From Carposina sasakii (lineage: Eukaryota > Arthropoda > Insecta > Lepidoptera > Carposinidae): a DNA stretch of 64,000 nucleotides. Below, piece by piece: positions 11,029 to 19,363 of this stretch. The notes under the pieces are model-generated. The model had not been told where the DNA came from, did no database searches, and was given only the letters and a program-made list of their open reading frames with translations. The stretch's first letter is position 1, and every line of letters starts with the position of its first letter. Made by a program: the position numbers and the translations under genes. The stretch is from contig CP053175.1 of the NCBI GenBank assembly GCA_014607495.2, forward strand, positions 4,030,001 through 4,094,000, in the 5' to 3' direction.

Positions 11029-11320
11029 GGATCATAAAGAGATCCCACAGCCACGTTTAGCATAGCAGAGACAGATGTTAATTATCAGTGACAAGTTGCT
11101 AAACTCATCGCAAAATAAGAGGTACGTTTACCGCAGCGCTAGCATCTTTGCAATCTGCACACTGTTTCGTACATTTTTATTTAGTTCGTGAATAACCCGC
11201 CGGACTTCTTATACCGTGATTGGTTTAGCTCATCGCAAGGGATGGCCCCTGAGTTCCTTAGTCTCTTACGACATGCACGGAAGGTGATGGAGCTGATGTG
11301 CTCTAGCTCCGCATCAGCAT
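11029..11320 (+). repeat. repeat F copy interrupted by a 116-bp insert
   Basis: F runs from AGATCCCACAGCCACG to 11112, is interrupted at 11113-11228, and resumes with GGATGGCCCCTGAGTTCC. The insert is bordered by CTCATCGCA at 11104-11112 and 11229-11237, a 9-bp target duplication. Confidence 0.7.
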
Positions 11321-11794
11321 AGGCAAATCTGGAAGTTTATTATAGTTAAGTTGTTCCCATACTTTCTTCATCCTTTTTCTTTGTAGACGTAAAAGGGTCG
11401 TTCTGATTTTGGTAAGTAGATTGAATTTTATTTTCACCATTATTTTTGTTATTATCCATTATAGTAAAAAGTGCTTTTAAGGCCTACAAGATTTACAAAT
11501 AGATAGATAATGCCCACGATTTTGTAAAATATTTAGCTGCGTTCTTCTACCGGAATCGGAATCTGAACTTCCTTTATAATAATGAATCTTATTCGTATAA
11601 AACTAACCATATTTTATAAAAACTATAATGATATAATTTTATTACAAGTTATGATATGAGCCCCCCACACCGGCATCTTATGAGCGTCTCTAAGTGGGTA
11701 TATATCTATATAAAATATAAGATATATAAGATTTTTTCTTGGCCACACGAGTATACAAATAACTAAATGAAAAAGATAATAAAACCCAATATAT
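11321..11794. other. unassigned stretch
   Basis: AT-rich with a short AT dinucleotide run around 11790. No repeat or gene recognised. Confidence 0.3.
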
Positions 11795-11866
11795 ATATAT
11801 ATATTTAAAAAAATATTAATAAAGAAATGACTTTTTTCACCCGAGTGAGATTTGAAATCACGACCA
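11795..11866 (-). mobile_element. tRNA-like element T, copy b (3' part only)
   Basis: Only the T-arm region (CACCCGAGTGAGATTTGAAA) and the TATTAATAAAGAAATG tail remain. It is cut at the edge of repeat H. Confidence 0.7.
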
Positions 11867-12274
11867 ATCAACAAGGAAAACTTTTGTATGGAGACTCAAC
11901 ATTAATTCCTCCGTTCCTAATATTTTGCAGGATGATAAAGTAAAGTCAATAGATTACGATTTATAAAAAATCTAGGGTTTTCTCGATTTAGAAATTCTTT
12001 TTTCTTACCATAACAAGAAAATCGCTGCGGAAAATTACTCTGTACGAAATTCCTCCTGTATATGTCAGGATATACTCGTATTAATAAGTATATAAATGTA
12101 AAGGAAGCCAGGAATATTTCGACTTCGGAGAGCCACAACTCTGAAATTATCTTTTCTCTGCTATAATTTTCTTGGGAAAAATCCTCCGTTCATTTTTATT
12201 TTTTTGTATGAGTTAATTTGCTTTAATGCATCGCCTAACACAACAATCCAAAAGATTTTCGTTTCGAAACACGT
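11865..12274 (-). repeat. repeat H, left copy (inverted relative to 17340)
   Basis: Matches 17340-17738 in opposite orientation over its whole length. Shared blocks include GATAAAGTAAAGTCAATAGA, GAAGCCAGGAATATTTCGAC, TCTCTGCTATAATTTTCTTG and GATTTTCGTTTCGAAACAC. The outer edge starts CCAATCAA, mirrored by TTGATTGG at 17731-17738. Identity is moderate with small indels, so the copies are old. Origin unknown. It could be a long terminal inverted repeat or a dispersed element present twice. Confidence 0.75.
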
Positions 12275-12943
12275 TATTTTACTGATTATTTCCTTCGTCC
12301 GTGTGGTTTAATCCCCAGAAACCGGTAATTTTTTTGTAAAGATTTTTTTTATTTACGTTTGGATGTCAACACGTGGCATTGGCATAGTCTTCGTGTAGGC
12401 GAGAGAGAGACGCCATATCGCTAAAATTGAAATTGTATGCTCCCATGCAAACAATTTGTAATAATACTTGAAAGTCAATTTGAACTCGAAATATGAATTT
12501 GAAAGAACGAATATTAGTAAAGAGATTCTGGGAAGGCAAAACAATTGAGTGACGTTGGTTCAGTCAAACACAATTTGTCTGTGATAAAATGTCACTTGAA
12601 ATGTAAATGTCGATTTCAAAAATTCTTGCATAAACTAATAATCAAGGGCACCACATTGCGTGCAGGGGTCACATTAGCACTAATTAAATTTATTGTTGCC
12701 ATTGAAAATCTCAATTTTGTTCTATACGGCAATTGAAATTTCCGATATCGATCATGATTCTTTGAGAATTTTCATGGGTCTTGTCTTGCAATAAGTTTTA
12801 CTGCTACGATGAGTTAGTAATTTTTCCTGTTCTATTAAATTATCAATTAGTTTTTATCATTGACGACATTGTTTATTGTGAATTTTGGAAATATTCCAAC
12901 AATCATCCTTAAAGTTTTTTAAACTACTTAAGATATATTAGGA
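12275..12943. other. unassigned stretch before LINE 1
   Basis: AT-rich. ORFs of ~63 codons on both strands have no supporting features. Confidence 0.3.
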
Positions 12944-12945
12944 AA

Positions 12946-13890
12946 TGCTGCGGGCCGGCGTGCTACCTGCTGCATGTGAACAGCCTGTGCGGCGCGCTGC
13001 AGCACAGCTCCCCGTACATGTACGCGGACGACCTGTGCGTGCTGCGCGCCGGCGCCGCCGCCGACTTCGCGCGCGTCTGCAGCCTGCTGCAACAGGATGT
13101 CGACGCCGTAGTCAAATGGTCGCACGATAATGGCATACTTTTAAACGCAGAGAAAACCAAACTCCTTACCTTACACTCGCCTTACCTAAACACGTCCTAT
13201 TCAGCAGAACCCATAATATTCACACATGACTTTTCTTGTTTCCACAACCAACTAACACAATGCCAATGTAAGCCAATTGAGCGTGTCAAATGCATGACTT
13301 ATCTTGGCATGAAAATAGATGAAAGCTTCTCATGGTCATCCCATATAGATTTCATATGCAGTAAATTAAGAATCCTACTTGGTAGATTTTATCACCTAAG
13401 TTTCAGGGTCCCAATAAGTACCCTAAAATGTATCTACAAATCCCTAGTAGAACCTACCCTGAGTTACTCCCTTGACTGTTATGGCCTCACGTTTAAAACA
13501 AATATGGAAAAAATTGAAAAACTACAAATTAGATTTCTTAAGCTATTAGTAACTAACCAAACTAGAAATAAATGTAAAGATGATTATTACAAGCTATTTA
13601 AAATATGTAAAATTCTACCGGCAACCCTAAAACACAAATACTTATTTCTAGTCAATCAGCATAACAATCAAGATAGCACCCTATGTCATGTAATGAGACA
13701 AACATATGACACCAGATCCATAGCCGCAGGTAAGTACGCTGTCCCCAGAGTAAGCAATTATTATGGAGACAGGCTCATTGAAAAACGATTACCATACTTG
13801 CTTAACGCCTTACCTGCGTCTATCAGAATGGAAACACATAAAAACAAATTTAAAAAATCACTACACTCCTATCTGCTTAACAGTATATAA
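12946..13890 (+). CDS. non-LTR retrotransposon reverse transcriptase, 5'-truncated (LINE 1)
   Basis: C-terminal part of a LINE RT. The frame opens at 12946 with CCGPACYLLHVNSL, equivalent to the GPLLFLLYVN block after motif B, so the N-terminal RT domain, endonuclease and any ORF1 are absent. The catalytic YADD box is at 13021-13032. Then come WSHDNGILLNAEKTK (thumb region), YLGMKIDESFSWSSHI and a VEPTLSYSLDCYG segment typical of jockey/CR1-group elements. It reads 314 codons with no stop to TAA at 13888-13890, so the truncated copy has not decayed. There is no true start codon. The first ~150 bp are strikingly GC-rich and the rest AT-rich. Clade assignment beyond jockey/CR1-like is uncertain. 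Confidence 0.85.
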   Translation, partial: CCGPACYLLHVNSLCGALQHSSPYMYADDLCVLRAGAAADFARVCSLLQQDVDAVVKWSHDNGILLNAEKTKLLTLHSPYLNTSYSAEPIIFTHDFSCFHNQLTQCQCKPIERVKCMTYLGMKIDESFSWSSHIDFICSKLRILLGRFYHLSFRVPISTLKCIYKSLVEPTLSYSLDCYGLTFKTNMEKIEKLQIRFLKLLVTNQTRNKCKDDYYKLFKICKILPATLKHKYLFLVNQHNNQDSTLCHVMRQTYDTRSIAAGKYAVPRVSNYYGDRLIEKRLPYLLNALPASIRMETHKNKFKKSLHSYLLNSI

Positions 13891-14275
13891 ACTCAAATTC
13901 TTGTCATTATTTATTAAACTCAATTTCTTAGCCTTTTATACTTCAGAATAATTATTTAATAATTAGTTAACTATCGTACTTTAATATACTCATATATAAT
14001 AATTGTCATCCGTTTCACAGAATAGTCCCTGGGCCTGATTTTAGAACTAACATTTTTAGTATGCAGTAAAACAAAGAATGCGGTCATGCACATAGTAACG
14101 GGCGCCATCTTCCATGGGAGCTATACGGTGAAACGCACTCTAGTACATAGTATTTAATATTAATCACGGATCCCACAGTCAAACGGCGCAAGCAGTTTTG
14201 TGGGACGTTGTACCTAATTTTAAGTCCTAGAATATTTAAAGAATAATAAATAAAAAAAAAAATAAAAAAAAAAAA
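13891..14275 (+). mobile_element. 3' UTR and A-rich tail of LINE 1
   Basis: Follows the RT stop without a break and ends in an AATAAATAAAAAAAAAA tract at ~14246-14275, as expected for target-primed reverse transcription. A weak AGGAAA direct repeat lies just outside both ends (12940-12945 and ~14287), too short to call a target duplication. Confidence 0.65.
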
Positions 14276-14518
14276 TGAAAAGTAAGGAAACCATTACTAA
14301 ATAAAGAAATGAGAAGAAAAAGGAAGAAAACTGTGTCTTATTACAGCACGACATCACACATCTAATACTCGCCAATGTCTAAACCACAGAGATCTATAGA
14401 GTGGCCGTGGGGGCGTGGGCGGTGTAATTGAACTATGAACAAAATAGGCAAACATCGCGAACACGCAATCAGTCGGGACTTGATTGCCTAACGCGTCACA
14501 CGGGAGTGTTTTTTTATA
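14276..14518 (+). promoter_or_regulatory. possible 5' flank or UTR of the THAP exon
   Basis: Richer in GC than its neighbours (GGCCGTGGGGGCGTGGGCGG at 14402-14421) and without a recognised repeat. Directly upstream of the THAP ATG, so a promoter or 5' UTR is plausible. No TATA box or initiator can be assigned with confidence. Confidence 0.3.
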
Positions 14519-14589
14519 ATGCCTGCTTGTTCAGTGGTTGTGTGCAAGAATCGAAGTGACCATAAACTTGAAGGGGTCACTTTTCATAG
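14519..14589 (+). CDS. THAP-domain protein, first coding exon
   Basis: ATG at 14519 opens MPACSVVVCKNRSDHK then LEGVTFHR. This is the N-terminal signature of a THAP zinc finger: M-P-x-C-x4-C-x-N-R ... F-H, with Cys4 and Cys9 as the first zinc ligands of the C2CH site. A consensus splice donor GTAAGT begins at 14590 and would leave AG of a split Arg codon, the usual place before FP in these genes. Known THAP proteins are sequence-specific DNA binders, and the fold also starts P-element-type transposases. The second exon with the C-x2-H ligands and AVPTIF-like box was not found downstream, where LINE 2 begins 340 bp later. It may be an orphan exon, a gene with a long intron, or part of a transposon. 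Confidence 0.7.
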
Positions 14590-14928
14590 GTAAGTACAAT
14601 AACAATTTTGTTTTCTAGCATTTATACCCAAATTTCATTTTATTTCGTTAAAATAATTTTCACTGAGTGACATATGTAACCTAACGATTGAACCTAATAC
14701 ATTGCTCGCTAAGTGTAGCGTGCCTGGTGTTGAAATCAGTTTGACCGAGTGATGATAATTGCGCATATTGAATCGGCCGCTCCCGCGCACGGCCGCTGCT
14801 AAGCGCTTTGACATAGAGTTGTACCTGTCATTTCTTGTTGTCGATACGTCACGTTGCCGCGAATAGTACCTACGAGTAATAACTAATTTAAAAAATATTA
14901 TGTTTATGTAAAACAATGGTGAAAAAGT
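14590..14928 (+). other. start of the THAP intron or unassigned spacer
   Basis: Begins with the GTAAGT donor. No acceptor followed by THAP-like coding sequence is visible. A GC-rich patch with GGCCGCTCCCGCGCACGGCC lies at 14777-14796. LINE 2 starts abruptly at 14929. Confidence 0.4.
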
Positions 14929-15996
14929 GATTATTCCAAGGCGTTCGATAAGATTTCACATAATTTATTGATTCTCAAGCTTGAGACTATGGGTATACAC
15001 GGTGACTTGTTAAGATGGTTAGCTTCCTATCTTAGAGAGCGAAGTCAGGCAGTTACGGTTAAAGGTCATTGCTCTTCATTTGTACCAGTCACATCTGGTG
15101 TGCCCCAGGGCTCTCACCTCGGGCCCCTTCTTTTTAATCTATTTATTAATGATATTCACACAGTGTTCAATAATTCAAATATATTGCTCTATGCAGATGA
15201 CATGAAAATTTTTCGCATCATTAAAACTCTTGTTGATTGTGAGCTTTTACAGAAGGATTTGGATATGCTTCATGTATACTGCAACCACAATGGGTTATTC
15301 CTTAATGCGAAAAAATGCAATATTATATCCTTTTCTCGTAAAAAAAATACTGTTTTATATAAATATTATATCAATAACATACATGTCAGTCGGGTTTACG
15401 AGGTGAGGGATCTGGGTGTGTACTTGGATTGTGAATTAACGTTTACAACACATATAAATACAGTAAGAGCGAGAGCCTACCGTATGCTCGGTTTCATTTT
15501 GAGAACAGCAAAAGAGTTTAAACTTTGTTCAACATTGATCCTTTTATTCCAATCATATGTGAGATCAGTTTTGGAATATGCGTCAACTGTATGGAACCCG
15601 CACTACGATGTTCATATAGACGAGATCGAGTCAATCCAGACAAAATTTCTAAAACATCTTCGATATAAAAGCCAAAGACTTAATCAGCCAATGCCAAAAT
15701 TAATGTCTCTCTCTGATCGTCGTGCAGTGAGAGATCAGATGTTTTTGTATAAGGTTATACATACAACTATAGATTCTCCGTTTCTTCTCGGTAATGTGGG
15801 TTTTAGATGTCCCAGACTGGGATCGCGCATAAATACGCTGTTTAATGTGCCGCTCACTAAGACCAAATATATGCGAAATACTTTTATTTATCGATCGTGT
15901 GACTCCTACAATCGGCGTTTTAAGGGCATTGATTTGTTTACTACAAAATGTAATATTTATAAAAGTAAAATCATTGCGGCCCTTGATCAATGTTGA
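14929..15996 (+). CDS. non-LTR retrotransposon reverse transcriptase, 5'-truncated (LINE 2)
   Basis: The open frame starts exactly inside RT motif A (DYSKAFD, 14929-14949). An in-frame TGA at 14920 lies in non-LINE sequence just upstream. Then motif B (SGVPQGSHLGPLLF), motif C YADD at 15190-15201, FLNAKK, VRDLGVYLDCELTFTTHI and SYVRSVLEYASTVWNPHY, an arrangement seen in jockey-superfamily LINEs. It has 355 sense codons without interruption to TGA at 15994-15996, so it inserted recently or is under little decay. Endonuclease and N-terminal RT are missing, so it cannot be autonomous. Not close to LINE 1 in sequence, so a separate family. Confidence 0.87.
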   Translation, partial: DYSKAFDKISHNLLILKLETMGIHGDLLRWLASYLRERSQAVTVKGHCSSFVPVTSGVPQGSHLGPLLFNLFINDIHTVFNNSNILLYADDMKIFRIIKTLVDCELLQKDLDMLHVYCNHNGLFLNAKKCNIISFSRKKNTVLYKYYINNIHVSRVYEVRDLGVYLDCELTFTTHINTVRARAYRMLGFILRTAKEFKLCSTLILLFQSYVRSVLEYASTVWNPHYDVHIDEIESIQTKFLKHLRYKSQRLNQPMPKLMSLSDRRAVRDQMFLYKVIHTTIDSPFLLGNVGFRCPRLGSRINTLFNVPLTKTKYMRNTFIYRSCDSYNRRFKGIDLFTTKCNIYKSKIIAALDQC

Positions 15997-16275
15997 TTGT
16001 GGGGGTTTCATAGATTCAGTGTGATGTGTTTGGTTGGAGCTTCAATGTTTTTTATGTGTATTTATTGGTAGACACTTTGCTGGTGTATGTGCTACTTATG
16101 TATTGTAAATTTCATACATTCAGTGTGATGTGTTTGGTTGGAGCTTCAATGTTTTTTATGTGTTTTTATTGGTAGACACTTTGCTGGTGTATGTGCTACT
16201 TATGTATTGTAAATATATTTGTGTAATAGTACTGTTTGTGTCTCATGAAAATAATAAAAATAAAAAATAAATAAA
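15997..16275 (+). mobile_element. LINE 2 3' UTR with a 104-bp tandem duplication and A-rich tail
   Basis: Two nearly identical 104-bp units at 16007-16110 and 16111-16214 (each contains GTGATGTGTTTGGTTGGAGC). They are followed by an ATAATAAAAATAAAAAATAA tail. Confidence 0.8.
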
Positions 16276-17339
16276 ATTACTTATTATTATTAGTGTAACA
16301 AAGTACCTAAATTAATGTAGATGTGTGCAAAGTCAACTTTCTTTATTTTTGTGTTTCTTATTAATAAATATTTTTTTAAATTATAATATAAAAAAATATT
16401 ATTTAACTGTAAAATAGTTACTATAAAGTAGTTACTTACCTACTTTGTGTTATTGAGTCTTAAATATTTCAGAATATTTTGTTAAATGTAGATAATAAAT
16501 GACTACCAATAAGCATATTATTATAGTTTTTTATTTCCATCGAACATTTACATACCGTACTAATTTATTAAAGACTCCGCTACGAATTTACTTTATTCTT
16601 TATCCCTTCAAGAAAAATAACCTTTTATTTGTGACCTCATACTTTTGTGACTGTGATGCAACTCAAAATCTAAGCACAATCGGACAACGAGAAGTAGAAA
16701 AAGTAGGTTGAATTTTAAGATGAAGCTAAGTAAAAACATGTTTAAAATTGTATTGTGACCAGCTACTAAAGCCTAAATTGTTCGCGATGTGCAACAACGC
16801 AAGTGCTCGATAACAAATTTATCGACAGTCAATCACTAGCGTACGTGTGAAATTTGTTGAATGTATTTGCTATACTGAGGCGCGTACTTACACAGTAGAT
16901 AGCAATGTGTGCGCGCCAATGAGAGTACCGCCTTAAATGTGTGAGTGTCAGAGATTTATCAATGTTGGGTGTAATTTGTGTTATTATTTAGATGTCAATG
17001 TAAGTGTGGCTTATAGCCGCTTACATCAGAACTCAAACTAAGTGCGCTTAGCGGCCCATCTCCTGTGTTTCTGTTATCTATGGTCTAAACCATATTACGT
17101 TTGCAGCGAAGTCCATATATAAAAAGGGAAATTAAATTGTTTTGATGGAATTTTCTTATCTTTTAAATACCACAACTGTACAAATTACGATATTGCTATA
17201 TGTACTGAAATAGATGTTTAACGTCGAAATTTTATTGGATTCTTTGAAAAACCGATTTATTTTTGTGTTTTGTAACTAATCAATAAATAAAAAGGAACGG
17301 AGAATTTTTCCGAAAGGCAATATAGCCAAAAAACTAAAA
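16276..17339. other. unassigned stretch between LINE 2 and repeat H
   Basis: AT-rich, with a moderately GC-balanced segment at 16740-17100. I searched by eye for THAP exon 2 (a W residue block and C-x2-H) on the plus strand and found none. Confidence 0.35.
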
Positions 17340-17738
17340 AGCTGTGTTTCGAAACGAAAATCTTTTGGATTGTTGTGTGCGATGCATCAAAGCAAATTAA
17401 CATAAACAAAAAAAATTACGGAGGATTTTTCCCAAGAAAATTATAGCAGAGAAAAGATAATTTCGAAGTTGTGGCTCTCCGAAGTCGAAATATTCCTGGC
17501 TTCCTTTACATTTATATACTTATTAATATATCCTGACATATACAGAAAGAATTTCGGACAGAGAATTTTTTCTCAGCGATTTATACGTGATTTTCTTGTT
17601 TTTGTAAAATAAACAAAGTTCAAAATCGAAAAAATCCTGGATTTTTTATAAATCGTAATCTATTGACTTTACTTTATCATTCTGCAAAAAATTAAAAACA
17701 GAGGAATTATTGTTGGGGTCAAACCCCCCATTGATTGG
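17340..17738 (+). repeat. repeat H, right copy
   Basis: Inverted partner of 11865-12274. The outer edge is TTGATTGG at 17731-17738, the mirror of CCAATCAA at ~11865. No common target duplication was found outside the two edges. Confidence 0.75.
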
Positions 17739-18056
17739 ACATAAAACCCAATATAGGTCATTTCACGTTTGTCCAGGGTGAAAATGTGAAACCAAATTCT
17801 CAATTTAAATGGAAATATTTTTGTTTGCATAAAAATTGACGGCCAAGCAAATATGGCCGCTCGCAATTTGGGTATTTCGTTTGTAATTTTGAAAACGTTA
17901 ACTTGTTTAGGTCTGTTTTGTGTGAATTTTTAGAACCTCGAGATGCTTTGATTTTACCCTGATTGATGTTTTATTAATTGTATTTTAATTATTTTATTAT
18001 TCTATGTAAAAAAAGTGTTTTGTTACTGTTAGTATTATAAATTTATTTTTCTCGTG
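17739..18056. other. unassigned stretch
   Basis: AT-rich, nothing recognised. Confidence 0.3.
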
Positions 18057-18127
18057 CAGTTCCGGGGTTTCACTAGAATACATTAGCTGCATCTCCTTCC
18101 GCATGTCGTACTAGGAACGAGTCGACC
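18057..18127 (-). repeat. repeat F fragment
   Basis: Reversed F end: GGGGTTTCACTAGAATACAT and GCATCTCCTTCCGCATGTCG. Confidence 0.6.
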
Positions 18128-18139
18128 CAGGAGCTCTGC

Positions 18140-18790
18140 TCAGGCCCCTGATTACGTAAAAGCAATAGCAAAGCCGAAGCAGCGCGATCGCGATAATTGT
18201 GTGCGCGGGGCGAGGTACGGGGCACGAGAGGACGCCACCCCCTTATTACCTAACTAGCAAAAGCAAAGCGATAGCGAAAATTGTACAAAAATCGCTGATT
18301 GCTTGTCAAATTCGTATTACGTAAAATGAATTTTGGCCGTGTGGTGCCGGTAGAGTAGAATTCGTACCACCCCATATCTGCCCGTGGGTATCGTACGAGG
18401 CGATTAAGGGTTTCCGGGAGGTGGGCAGCAGCGCCTCCCGTGTTGACAACATAGTCTAAAATATAAACTCCGCCTGCCCAGCGTGGTGACTATGGGCATT
18501 TGCCCCCCATGGCAGTCTTGTGGGGTACCCCGGGGGAGGCCTACGTCCAACAGTGGACTGTAATAGGCTGCTGATGAAAATGAATTTTGACATTTCAAGA
18601 CGTAATCAGGGGGCCGAGCGCCCGTTACGCGCACACACATACTCTCAATTAGCACGATCGCGTGGCTTCGGCTTTGCTATTGCTTTTAAGTAATCAGGGG
18701 GCCGAGCGCCCGTTGCGCGCTCGCACACACTCTCAATTAGCACGATCGCGCGGCTTCGGCTTAGCTATTGCTTTTACGTAATACGTCACT
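18140..18790. mobile_element. family I fold-back element, mosaic, split by a C element
   Basis: Left block (AAAAGCAATAGCAAAGCCGAAG) is mirrored by right blocks (CTTCGGCTTTGCTATTGCTT and a second copy at 18740-18785). The right side is a ~87-bp tandem duplication: AATCAGGGGGCCGAGCGCCC at 18606 and again ~18693. A more complete relative is at 38300-38512. Confidence 0.65.
18336..18576 (+). mobile_element. element C, full length, inserted in family I
   Basis: Flanked by AAAATGAATTTTG at 18323-18335 and 18577-18589, a perfect 13-bp target duplication. Starts GCCGTGTGGTGCCGG and ends TGGACTGTAATAGGCTGCTG. Confidence 0.88.
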
Positions 18791-18882
18791 GATGTTTTAC
18801 TAACATCTGTCCCCGCTATGCTTAATGCAGGATTTCTGTGACCCATTATAGGAACACAGCCCTGAGATGAAGTACGCAGGAA

Positions 18883-19147
18883 CATACATACCTACATATA
18901 ATCACACCTTTATCCCTTACGGGGTAGGCAGAGCACCAAGGGCCGATAGAACCACATGGTGCCACTTCTGACCAATTTTGAAGGTGTAGTTGAGATGTAC
19001 AAGTTCGATTAGTAGTGACAGGTGGTCAGCCCGTCGCCTACAAAACATCAAGACCCTCTTGTCCCTGTACTGACTTGTACAGTATGCCCGGGAAGAGAAG
19101 CAGCTGTAGTATTATAGGTTTTTTTTTTCACTCCCAGAGCAGCATAT
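18883..19147 (-). mobile_element. repeat D, full-length copy
   Basis: Same order as 48549, reversed relative to 49551. CATACATACCTACATATAAT at the simple-repeat end, TCACTCCCAGAGCAGCAT at the other. Confidence 0.75.
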
Positions 19148-19282
19148 AATAATGACATTATTAAGAAATTAATTAGAATAACTAGTTAGTAGAATAGGTA
19201 ATTACGTAAATTAAGTTGCTAATAGACAGATGTTGATGTCTCATCTCCAAGAACGAAAATACTTTCTTATTGGAATCAAGGA

Positions 19283-19363
19283 ACCACATGGTTCTATCGG
19301 CCCTTAGTGCTCTGCCTACCCCATAAGGGATAAAGGCGTGATTATATGTATGTATGTATGTAT
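19283..19363 (+). mobile_element. repeat D, 3' fragment
   Basis: ACATGGTTCTATCGGCCCTT through AAGGCGTGATTATATG and four TATG units. Truncated at the 5' side. Confidence 0.7.

Noticed and set aside
12928..13160. Extra ORFs on both strands over the start of LINE 1
   Set aside because: Shadows of the GC-rich RT codons. Only the frame with YADD is meaningful.
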